Shown: in pieces, positions 1 through 5,534 of the stretch
Layout: each line of letters starts with the position of its first letter
How positions within the stretch are numbered: position 1 is the first letter of the stretch
Assembly: GCA_934511335.1 (NCBI GenBank)
Contig: CAKSWL010000062.1
Location: 1 to 10,233, forward strand
DNA: 10,233 nt
Reading direction: 5' to 3'
Source: an uncultured Cloacibacillus sp.
Lineage (GTDB): Bacteria; Synergistota; Synergistia; Synergistales; Synergistaceae
Program-made: the position numbers and the translations under genes
Notes under the pieces: model-generated
The model's input: the letters and a program-made list of their open reading frames with translations, nothing else
What the model was told of the DNA's origin: nothing
The model's database searches: none

Positions 1-50
1 CAATCGAAGACGTCTTATAATCGAGGTGAGGCGGCGGATTTGCCGTTGGG

Positions 51-93
51 CGAAAAAAACGGGAAGGAGAAAGCCCTCTTCCCGTTTTTTTCG
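51..93. terminator. Bidirectional intrinsic terminator, 16-bp perfect stem
   Basis: Positions 51-66 are the exact reverse complement of 78-93, with an 11-base loop. The arms are CGAAAAAAACGGGAAG and CTTCCCGTTTTTTTCG, so a GC core is followed by a T7 tract in either direction. It lies six bases past the stop codon of the minus-strand aminotransferase gene and so ends that transcript. Its symmetry suits two converging genes. A plus-strand frame at 3-20 (Ile-Glu-Asp-Val-Leu-stop) could be the tail of such a neighbour, but six codons are too few to call a gene. Confidence 0.85.
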
Positions 94-98
94 CGTTT

Positions 99-935
99 TT
101 ACGCCGTCAGCCAGCGCGCCAGATTTGCGAGGTAGAGTCTGTAAAGATGCGCCGCGACTGGTCCTGGGCGGCCGGAGCCGATCGTGATGTCGCCCACGCG
201 CACGACGGAAAGTACCTCGTTGACGGTGCCGGTGATGAAGGCCTCGTCCGCGCCCGCAAGTTCTTCCTCACGCGGACAGCGTTCCTCGATGGTAAAGCCG
301 TTTTCGCGCGCCAGCGTAAGCACGACGCTGCGCGTCACGCCGTCGAGTACCCTCCCCACGGGAGCGGTGATTATTTTTCCCTCTTTGCAAAGGAAGAAGT
401 TGTTCGTCATCGCCTCAGTAATTTCGCCGTCGGGCATGTAAAGCGACTCGTGATTTGACTCGCCGCCCCCGCAGAGCGGGATCAGGGCGAAGAGGTAATT
501 TATGCTCTTGCAGAGCGGAAAGGGACGTTCCATGCGGTTTGGTTCGAGCACCGCACCGCGTCTGCGCTCTTCCTCCGAGGTCTTGTTGATCCCGCCGAAG
601 AGGACGAAAAAGCGCGGTTCGGGAAAGGAGCCCTTGTTGTTTATATCCCCGCCCGTTATATAGGGGCGCACGAGTCCCTCTTGAGGGCAGCCGTCCATTT
701 TGACGCCGGCCTTGACGATCTCCGGCAGCAGGGGAAGTATTTTATCGGCGGCGATCCCGGCCCGCCGCGCGCTTTGGGCGAAGCGTTCCAGATGCATCTC
801 CATGCCGAATAATTTGCCGTCATAGATACGTATCGCCTCAAACACCGCCGCGCCGCGCTGAATGGCCATATCTGTGACGGGGAGACGGCATTCTGAGACA
901 GGCGCGTACTTTCCATTGATATAGCAGAGCGACAT
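99..935 (-). CDS. Class IV (fold type IV) PLP-dependent aminotransferase; D-amino-acid or branched-chain transaminase-like
   Basis: A 278-aa protein, the usual length for the class IV family of branched-chain aminotransferases, D-amino-acid transaminases and aminodeoxychorismate lyases. These are cytosolic PLP enzymes. The N-terminal INGKY and FEAIR stretches fit the family. K143 in CKSINYL is the expected Schiff-base lysine, E174 in EITEAMTNNFF the expected cofactor-contacting glutamate, and VLDGVTR (197-202) the phosphate-binding turn. The C-terminal GTVNEVLSVV and IGSGRPGPVA stretches look more like D-amino-acid transaminase than IlvE, but substrate cannot be assigned from this. The start is supported by AGAGAGGAAG about nine bases upstream of the ATG. 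It appears monocistronic, with its own promoter region and a terminator. In an amino-acid fermenter it could pass amino groups to or from glutamate, the end product of the hut genes nearby; that link is inference. Confidence 0.87.
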   Translation of the reverse strand: MSLCYINGKYAPVSECRLPVTDMAIQRGAAVFEAIRIYDGKLFGMEMHLERFAQSARRAGIAADKILPLLPEIVKAGVKMDGCPQEGLVRPYITGGDINNKGSFPEPRFFVLFGGINKTSEEERRRGAVLEPNRMERPFPLCKSINYLFALIPLCGGGESNHESLYMPDGEITEAMTNNFFLCKEGKIITAPVGRVLDGVTRSVVLTLARENGFTIEERCPREEELAGADEAFITGTVNEVLSVVRVGDITIGSGRPGPVAAHLYRLYLANLARWLTA

Positions 936-955
936 TCCTATACCACTTCCTCTCT

Positions 956-975
956 CTGATACTGGATAGTATCAG
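956..975. promoter_or_regulatory. Palindromic operator candidate upstream of the aminotransferase gene
   Basis: A perfect inverted repeat, CTGATACT-GGAT-AGTATCAG, has 8-bp arms and a 4-bp spacer. It sits 21 bases upstream of the minus-strand aminotransferase start and overlaps a candidate -10 box at 974-979 (TATACT on the minus strand). Size and symmetry fit a dimeric repressor such as a GntR- or TetR-type protein. The regulator is not encoded in the window and its identity is unknown. Confidence 0.5.
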
Positions 976-979
976 TATA
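974..979 (-). promoter_or_regulatory. Candidate -10 box for the aminotransferase gene
   Basis: The minus strand reads TATACT, a 5/6 match to TATAAT, about 38 bases upstream of the start codon. No good -35 box lies at 16-18 bases, where the best candidate is GATACA-like. The promoter may therefore be weak or need an activator. The palindrome at 956-975 covers the downstream edge of the box and the expected transcription start. Confidence 0.35.
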
Positions 980-1405
980 TGGCTGGGGTGCGCGGCTGTA
1001 TCTAATATTTTTCTTTTAGCGCATTTATGTCCATTTTAGCGTAAATTTAGCTGATAAAAAGCAGCACTTGCCGTTAGTGAAGGGGGCGCGGCGGCGCTCT
1101 TGCCGAAGCCGGCCTCGACAAGAGTTAAAGGATGACAGCGGTGTGCTTTAGAACATCTTTTTGGGCAAGGGGAGGATGCAAAACGGCGCACGGGCCGGTC
1201 CTCCTCTAAGCATAACAAGGCCTTCCTTCTATAGTGCAGGCTAGTGTGTCTATTTGCCCGTAGTTTTTGTCAGAGCCGCTATATTTTACCGTTATAAGAG
1301 CGGGACCCTAACTGCCGTGCCGACCTGATGGTCTGCGGGCCGTTAGGATCCCGTGATTTTTTTCCGCAGGGAGGATACTATATAATTCTGCGGCTGTGTC
1401 TTCGC
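976..1405. other. 430-bp intergenic stretch with several stem-loops and no convincing gene
   Basis: No frame here has a credible start with a protein I recognise. A 60-codon minus-strand frame at 1036-1218 has an atypical Cys/Pro/Ala-rich composition and no clear ribosome-binding site. Structure is marked. At 1097-1124 arms CTCTTG and CAAGAG enclose a GC-rich inner stem that pairs better as minus-strand RNA because of G-U pairs. At 1169-1206 GGGGAGGA faces TCCTCCTC. At 1301-1353 there is a long imperfect hairpin followed by T7 on the plus strand, and CCGCAG/CTGCGG occurs at 1364-1393. This could hold a small RNA, a dispersed repeat or remnant DNA; I cannot choose between them. Confidence 0.4.
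1301..1363 (+). terminator. Terminator-like hairpin with T7 tract, plus strand, no plus-strand gene upstream
   Basis: CGGGACCCTAAC (1301-1312) pairs with GTTAGGATCCCG (1342-1353) over 12 bp with one G-U wobble. An inner stem, GACC-TGAT-GGTC at 1322-1333, sits within it, and TGA plus T7 follows at 1354-1363. On the minus strand the sequence past the stem is CTCTTATAA, a poor U-tract, so the element faces the plus strand and is not an obvious hutI terminator. A plus-strand transcript ending here would have to be non-coding or start within 976-1300. Confidence 0.5.
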
Positions 1406-2659
1406 TTATGCCGCGCAGACTCTTTCGCCGAGCTTGTAGACCTCTTCGACGGAGGTGCTGCCGGCGTGATAGGCGAGGGTCGTCGGCGTTTCACCGTCGA
1501 GAACGACGAAGTCCGCCTGTTTTCCGGCCTCGAGGCTGCCGAGCTTTTTCGCGCGGTTGATCGCGTAGGCGGCGTTGAGCGTCGTCGCGGTGAGGGCCTC
1601 TTCGACTGTGAGATCCATGTTCATCACGCCGAGGCCAAAGATGAAGGGGACGGATTCGCAGAAGCAGGAGCCGGGGTTGCAGTCGGTAGCCATCGCCACC
1701 GGCACGCCCCAGTCCACCATCTCGCGGCCCTTCGCATAAGGCTTTTTGAGGCTGTAGGCCGTCGCCGGCAGCAGCACGGCGATCGAACCGGCTTTGCCCA
1801 TCGCGCGGAGGTTTTCCTCGTTCGCCGCAAGCAGATGTTCGGCCGAGCGCGTCGCGAGCTCCGCCGCGAGCCCCGCGCCGCCCAGGTCGTGGACTTCGTC
1901 GGCGTGGATTTTCGTGTCGAAGCCCATCTCTTTGGCGGCGATGAGCAGCCGGCGGCTCTGGTCGACGGAGAATACGCCCTCTTCGCAGAAGACGTCGCAG
2001 AACTCGGCGATGCCCTGCGCCTTTACCTTCGGCAGCATCTCGCCGATGAGGATCTCGTCAACGAACCTGTCGGCGTCGTTCTTCCATTCCTGAGGCACGG
2101 CGTGCGCGCCCATGAAGGTGGGAATGACGTCCAGCGGCGTCTCAAAGCCGACGCGGCGGATCACCTCGAGCATCTTCAGCTCGAGGTCGAGGTTCAGTCC
2201 GTAGCCGCTCTTGATCTCGATCGTCGTCGTTCCCTTGGCAAGCGCGGAGAGGGCCAGCTTCTTCGTCGTTTCAAAGAGCTGTTCCTCGGAAGCCGATTTC
2301 ACGGCGTTGACGGAGGAGAGGATGCCGCCGCCGCGTTTGAGTATCTCCAGATAGGGGAGCCCCGCAAGGCGCATGCCGAACTCGTCCTCGCGGCGTTTGG
2401 CGAAGCAGAGGTGGGTGTGCGGGTCGACGAAGCCGGGAATGACGCAGGCGCCGCCGAAATCTTTTTCAAAGCAGAGCTGCGAACGGTCCAGCCCTCTCGT
2501 CACTTCGCCCTCCGGCCCGATCTTTTCGATGAGGCCGTCGGCCACGAGCATCGCGCCGCCCTTGATCTCGGCGACATTGGACTGCCCGGCTCCCGCAAGA
2601 GGTTTGCCTCCGTCTACAGGAGTGAATATATGCATGTTCCTGTAGAGCTTTTTCATCAT
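1406..2659 (-). CDS. hutI: Imidazolonepropionase HutI
   Basis: The third enzyme of histidine breakdown: it hydrolyses 4-imidazolone-5-propionate to N-formimino-L-glutamate in the cytosol. The 417-aa product is full length for this metal-dependent amidohydrolase. IPGFVDPHTH (74-83) supplies the metal-binding pair H81 and H83. SGYGL lies at 151-155 and GAHAVP at 184-189 with H186. IHADE (251-255) supplies H252, SAEHLL carries H275, and ATDCNPG (324-330) gives the catalytic/metal aspartate D326. The start overlaps the ftcD stop by one base (TAATG), with GGCGG just upstream, so translation is probably coupled; a second ATG directly after the first is an alternative. It is the last gene of the minus arm. 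No convincing minus-strand terminator follows it. Confidence 0.96.
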   Translation of the reverse strand: MMKKLYRNMHIFTPVDGGKPLAGAGQSNVAEIKGGAMLVADGLIEKIGPEGEVTRGLDRSQLCFEKDFGGACVIPGFVDPHTHLCFAKRREDEFGMRLAGLPYLEILKRGGGILSSVNAVKSASEEQLFETTKKLALSALAKGTTTIEIKSGYGLNLDLELKMLEVIRRVGFETPLDVIPTFMGAHAVPQEWKNDADRFVDEILIGEMLPKVKAQGIAEFCDVFCEEGVFSVDQSRRLLIAAKEMGFDTKIHADEVHDLGGAGLAAELATRSAEHLLAANEENLRAMGKAGSIAVLLPATAYSLKKPYAKGREMVDWGVPVAMATDCNPGSCFCESVPFIFGLGVMNMDLTVEEALTATTLNAAYAINRAKKLGSLEAGKQADFVVLDGETPTTLAYHAGSTSVEEVYKLGERVCAA

Positions 2660-3582
2660 TATTCCGCCTTTTCTCCCATAAGGTCGAGAAGCTGGAGTTC
2701 AAGCACCTGTGCGGGGTCGAAATCCGCGATCTGGAGGTAGTAGGCGGCGCTTTCGAGGATCGCGTTCACGGGGATCATGCCGTAGACCTCGGTCTCGATG
2801 ACCTGGACGCCCCAGCGCCTGGCTTCCATGCGGATCATCTCAAGCACGCGGTAGAGCGAGTTTTTTTCATAGTCGACGAGGTTCATGCTGACCTGCGTGA
2901 TGCCGCGCTCTTCGAGAGCGAGGCCGATGCCCTTTACGTGGCAGAAACCGCCGGACGAGGCGCGGACGGTGTTGGCGATTTTCTTTGCGACATTGACGTC
3001 GGCGGTGTCGAGGTTGACGTTGAAGGCGACGAGGAACTTGCGCGCGCCGATGACGGTGGCTCCGGCGGTGGGGTGGAGGCAGGCTTCGCCGACGTCGGGC
3101 TTACGGTCGGGGTTGGTCTTCGCCTCGTCCTTGAGCACCTCATACTGCCCTTTGCGGATGACTTCCAGGCGCTTTCTCTCAGGGCGCTTCGCGGCGTCCT
3201 CATAGAAGTAGACGGGTATGCCCGTCTCCTTATAATAACGCTCGCCGAAGTCGTGCGCGAGCTTGATGCATTCTTCCATCGTGATGCCCTTTATCGGCGT
3301 AAAGGGGATGACGTCGACGGCGCCGATACGCGGGTGGCCGCCCTGATGCGCGTTCATGTCGATATGCTTCTGCGCGACCTTCGCCGCCTCAAGAAGCGCC
3401 TCCTGGATCGGCGCGGGGACGCCGACAAGGCTTACGACGAGGCGGTTGTGGTCTTCGTCGGCGCGGTGGTCGAGAAGATATACTCCACGTTTGTTCTTAA
3501 AACAATTTACTATCTCGTCTATTATATCCTGTCTTCTGCCCTCACTGAAGTTCGGTACACATTCGATCAACTGCATTGCCAT
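2659..3582 (-). CDS. ftcD: Glutamate formiminotransferase (single-domain FtcD)
   Basis: Transfers the formimino group of formiminoglutamate to tetrahydrofolate, giving glutamate and 5-formimino-THF. The 307-aa length equals the transferase half of the fused mammalian FTCD, without the cyclodeaminase domain, which is encoded separately by fchA on the other strand. CVPNFSEG (8-15) is the family's N-terminal signature. GGHPRIGAVDVIPF (81-94) contains H83, matching the catalytic histidine near position 82 of mammalian FTCD. ATVIGARKFLVAFNVNLDT (175-193) is the conserved C-terminal subdomain segment. The start at 3582 is preceded by AGGA with a 7-base gap; an ATG two codons later is less well placed. 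A promoter with a perfect TTGACA lies about 50 bases upstream, so ftcD-hutI may be transcribed independently of hutH. Its stop overlaps the hutI start. Confidence 0.95.
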   Translation of the reverse strand: MAMQLIECVPNFSEGRRQDIIDEIVNCFKNKRGVYLLDHRADEDHNRLVVSLVGVPAPIQEALLEAAKVAQKHIDMNAHQGGHPRIGAVDVIPFTPIKGITMEECIKLAHDFGERYYKETGIPVYFYEDAAKRPERKRLEVIRKGQYEVLKDEAKTNPDRKPDVGEACLHPTAGATVIGARKFLVAFNVNLDTADVNVAKKIANTVRASSGGFCHVKGIGLALEERGITQVSMNLVDYEKNSLYRVLEMIRMEARRWGVQVIETEVYGMIPVNAILESAAYYLQIADFDPAQVLELQLLDLMGEKAE

Positions 3583-3635
3583 AACTGATTCCTGCCTTTC
3601 AATAATTTACGGAGCGACACTTTTCGTCCACGTTT

Positions 3636-3665
3636 AATGTACCGCCAGCCCATTATATGTGTCAA
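3636..3665 (-). promoter_or_regulatory. Candidate promoter for ftcD-hutI
   Basis: The minus strand has a perfect -35 TTGACA (3660-3665), an 18-base spacer and TACATT (3636-3641, 4/6 match) as -10. Transcription would start near 3629, leaving about 47 bases of leader before ftcD. It lies in the 192-bp gap after hutH and suggests the minus arm is two transcription units, or one with an internal promoter. Confidence 0.55.
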
Positions 3666-3721
3666 GCGGCGAAGGAACAAAATGGCCTCCGTTAATCTAC
3701 GGTGCGTCAATAAAGCGTCGA

Positions 3722-3761
3722 CGCGCGCCGCAGGGCGATAGACGGCAGATCGCGGCGCGCG
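3722..3761 (-). terminator. GC-rich hairpin after hutH, weak U-tract
   Basis: A perfect 10-bp stem, CGCGCGCCGC (3722-3731) with GCGGCGCGCG (3752-3761), encloses a 20-base loop just past the hutH stop. On the minus strand it is followed by TCGACGCTTTATT, only a poor U-tract. It could be a partial terminator or a 3' stabilising structure that lowers read-through from hutH into ftcD. Confidence 0.45.
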
Positions 3762-3774
3762 GAGAACACGAAGC

Positions 3775-5301
3775 TTATTTAAGCTCGCCGATGGCCTCTT
3801 CGACCGCCCTTACCACCGTGCCCTTTTCCACCAGCTCCAGCGACTTCAGAAGCAGCGGCTGCATGAACTGGTCCTTCTCGTAGAAGGGCACGTGCCGGCG
3901 GAATTCCTTAAAGGCCGCTTCGGTGCCTTTGCCGGGCTTCAGGGGCGCGCGGAAATCCATCCCCTGCGCGGCGTTCACCATCTCGATGGCGATGACGCGG
4001 TTGGTGTTGTCGAGGACCTGACGGGCCTTGCGCGCGCTGTATCCGCCCATCGATACATGGTCTTCCTGGTTGGCCGAGGTCGGGATCGAGTCGACGACCG
4101 AGGGATGGGCGAGGACCTTGTTCTCAGAGACGATCGCCGCCGCCGTATACTGGGGGATCATAAAGCCGCTGTTGACGCCGCTGTCGGAGACGAGGAAGGG
4201 AGGCAGGTCGGAGAGCTTGTGATCGACGAGGCGTGCAACGCGGCGTTCTGCAATGTTCGCGAACTCGGCTGCGGCGATAGCAAAGAAGTCCATCGCCAGC
4301 GCCAGCGGCTGCCCGTGGAAGTTGCCGCCGCTGATGGCCTCGCCGTCCTTATGGAAGATGATCGGGTTGTCGGTGACGGAGTTGATCTCTATTTCGACCT
4401 TTTCCTTCACGTAGCTGATAGCGTCGCGGCTCGCGCCGTGCACCTGCGGCAGGCAGCGCAGCGAGTAGGCGTCCTGCACGCGGTCCTTCTTGAAGGCCTC
4501 GATGATCTCGCTCCCCTCGATGAGGCGGCGGATGTTTTCCGCTGCGACGCTCTGGCCGACCTGCGGGCGGAGATCGTGGGTGCGCTTGTCAAACGCGTAG
4601 GGAACGGCGTGGAGCGCCTCGGCGGACATGGAGGCCGCGATATCGGCGTTCTTCGTCATCGTCATGGCGTCCACGATACAAAGCGCCGCTACGGCGTTCA
4701 TGACCGTCGTCCCATTGTTGAGGGCCAGCCCCTCTTTGGGCTGAAGCTCTACGGGCTTCATGCCAACCTTCGCCAGCGCCTCGGAGGCGGCCATTTTCTG
4801 TCCCTTATAGATGACGTCGCCATGTCCGATGAGCGAGATAGCCACATGCGAGAGCGGGCAGAGGTCTCCGCTCGCGCCGACAGAGCCCTGTGAGGGGACG
4901 ACGGGATGGATGCCGAGGTTCAAGTAGTCGACCATCTGCTGCAGCGTCGCGAGGCTGATGCCGGAGAAACCGCGGGTAAGCGTGTTGATGCGGAGAAGCA
5001 TGATGGCGCGGACGACGTCTTCTGGGTAGGGTTCGCCGTATCCGCAGGCGTGGCTCAGAAGAAGATTTTCCTGAAGCCGGCGGCTCTTATCGCGCGGAAT
5101 GACTACCGAAGCGAGGTCTCCGAAGCCGGTGGTGATGCCGTAGACGACCCGCCCCTCCTTAACCCATTCAAGAACGGACGCCGCACATTCCTTGATCTGC
5201 TCCTTTGCCTCTGGCGATATCTCAACCTTATAACCTTTGCGGGTGACGTTTACGACGTCCTGTAGGGTAAGCGACTTACCATCCAAATACACCGTTGTCA
5301 T
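3775..5301 (-). CDS. hutH: Histidine ammonia-lyase HutH
   Basis: The first step of the pathway: non-oxidative deamination of L-histidine to trans-urocanate and ammonia, cytosolic. The 508-aa product has the standard family length. The MIO prosthetic group forms from A143-S144-G145 in GSVGASGDLCPLSH (139-152). YGITTGFG (54-61) carries the catalytic tyrosine Y54, and QDAYSLRC (276-283), FHGQP (328-332) and NQEDHVSM (411-418) are conserved active-site stretches. I chose the ATG at 5301 because AAGGAGGAG lies just upstream. A frame reaching back to an ATG at 5346 adds 15 residues but has no ribosome-binding site there and would extend past the normal N-terminus. It is transcribed divergently from hutU, from a promoter about 155 bases upstream. 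Confidence 0.97.
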   Translation of the reverse strand: MTTVYLDGKSLTLQDVVNVTRKGYKVEISPEAKEQIKECAASVLEWVKEGRVVYGITTGFGDLASVVIPRDKSRRLQENLLLSHACGYGEPYPEDVVRAIMLLRINTLTRGFSGISLATLQQMVDYLNLGIHPVVPSQGSVGASGDLCPLSHVAISLIGHGDVIYKGQKMAASEALAKVGMKPVELQPKEGLALNNGTTVMNAVAALCIVDAMTMTKNADIAASMSAEALHAVPYAFDKRTHDLRPQVGQSVAAENIRRLIEGSEIIEAFKKDRVQDAYSLRCLPQVHGASRDAISYVKEKVEIEINSVTDNPIIFHKDGEAISGGNFHGQPLALAMDFFAIAAAEFANIAERRVARLVDHKLSDLPPFLVSDSGVNSGFMIPQYTAAAIVSENKVLAHPSVVDSIPTSANQEDHVSMGGYSARKARQVLDNTNRVIAIEMVNAAQGMDFRAPLKPGKGTEAAFKEFRRHVPFYEKDQFMQPLLLKSLELVEKGTVVRAVEEAIGELK

Positions 5302-5377
5302 TGCAAACTCCTCCTTAAAATTAATTTTCGTATAAACGTCTGTCATTTTGTGCTATAATCTTTTTGGTACATACAGA

Positions 5378-5389
5378 GTTCTTTAGAAC
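5378..5389. promoter_or_regulatory. Short palindrome in the hutH leader
   Basis: GTTCT-TT-AGAAC is a 5-2-5 inverted repeat lying within the predicted hutH leader, about 77-88 bases before the start codon. It could be an operator half-site pair or a small RNA hairpin. It is short enough to occur by chance. Confidence 0.25.
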
Positions 5390-5421
5390 CTTTTGAAAAT
5401 TGATGAAAATATGACGCTTTC

Positions 5422-5437
5422 GCACTTTAGCACTTTT
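5422..5437. promoter_or_regulatory. Tandem 8-bp repeat in the divergent hut control region
   Basis: Two head-to-tail units, GCACTTTA (5422-5429) and GCACTTTT (5430-5437), are preceded by a related CGCTTTC (5415-5421). They overlap the candidate hutU -35 box and lie just inside the hutH leader, so a protein bound here could act on both arms. No regulator gene is in the window, and the sites resemble no hut operator that I can name. Confidence 0.35.
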
Positions 5438-5462
5438 CAATCCTAAATCTTTGCGCTACAAT
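5434..5462 (+). promoter_or_regulatory. Candidate hutU-fchA promoter
   Basis: TTTTCA (5434-5439, 4/6 match to TTGACA), a 17-base spacer and TACAAT (5457-5462, 5/6 match) face the plus strand. Transcription would start near 5469, about 65 bases before the chosen hutU start. Its -10 box directly precedes the -10 box of the opposing hutH promoter, so the two probably compete for polymerase. A TATAAT at 5354-5359 lacks a -35 box and is a poorer candidate. Confidence 0.45.
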
Positions 5463-5463
5463 T

Positions 5464-5491
5464 AGTATAGTCTGAAATTCATTTACGTCAA
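5464..5491 (-). promoter_or_regulatory. Candidate hutH promoter
   Basis: The minus strand reads TTGACG (5486-5491, 5/6 match), a 16-base spacer and TATACT (5464-5469, 5/6 match). Transcription would begin near 5457, giving a leader of about 155 bases before hutH. Of the candidate promoters in the divergent region it matches the consensus best. Confidence 0.6.
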
Positions 5492-5534
5492 GTAAGAATT
5501 TTGTGAGATATCAAAAAGAATGGAGCTGACAGAA

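Noticed and set aside
3..20. Possible C-terminal tail (Ile-Glu-Asp-Val-Leu-stop) of a plus-strand gene
   Set aside because: Only six codons are visible; supported only by the two-way terminator, so not called as a gene.
1036..1218. 60-codon minus-strand frame in the intergenic gap
   Set aside because: No ribosome-binding site well placed for its ATG, odd composition and overlap with stem-loops; treated as possible repeat or RNA rather than protein.
1328..2740. A 470-codon plus-strand frame opposite hutI
   Set aside because: It is the antisense shadow of hutI and the end of ftcD in GC-rich DNA; the composition is Arg/Glu/Val-rich without known motifs, while the minus frame has full HutI motifs.
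2938..3588. A 216-codon plus-strand frame opposite ftcD
   Set aside because: Antisense shadow with Gly/Val/Asp-rich repeats mirroring ftcD codons.
3892..4893. A 333-codon plus-strand frame opposite hutH
   Set aside because: It is an antisense shadow caused by codon bias; hutH has complete catalytic motifs in the other strand.
5302..5346. 15-residue N-terminal extension of HutH from an ATG at 5346
   Set aside because: No ribosome-binding site before it, whereas AAGGAGGAG precedes the ATG at 5301 and yields the usual family length.
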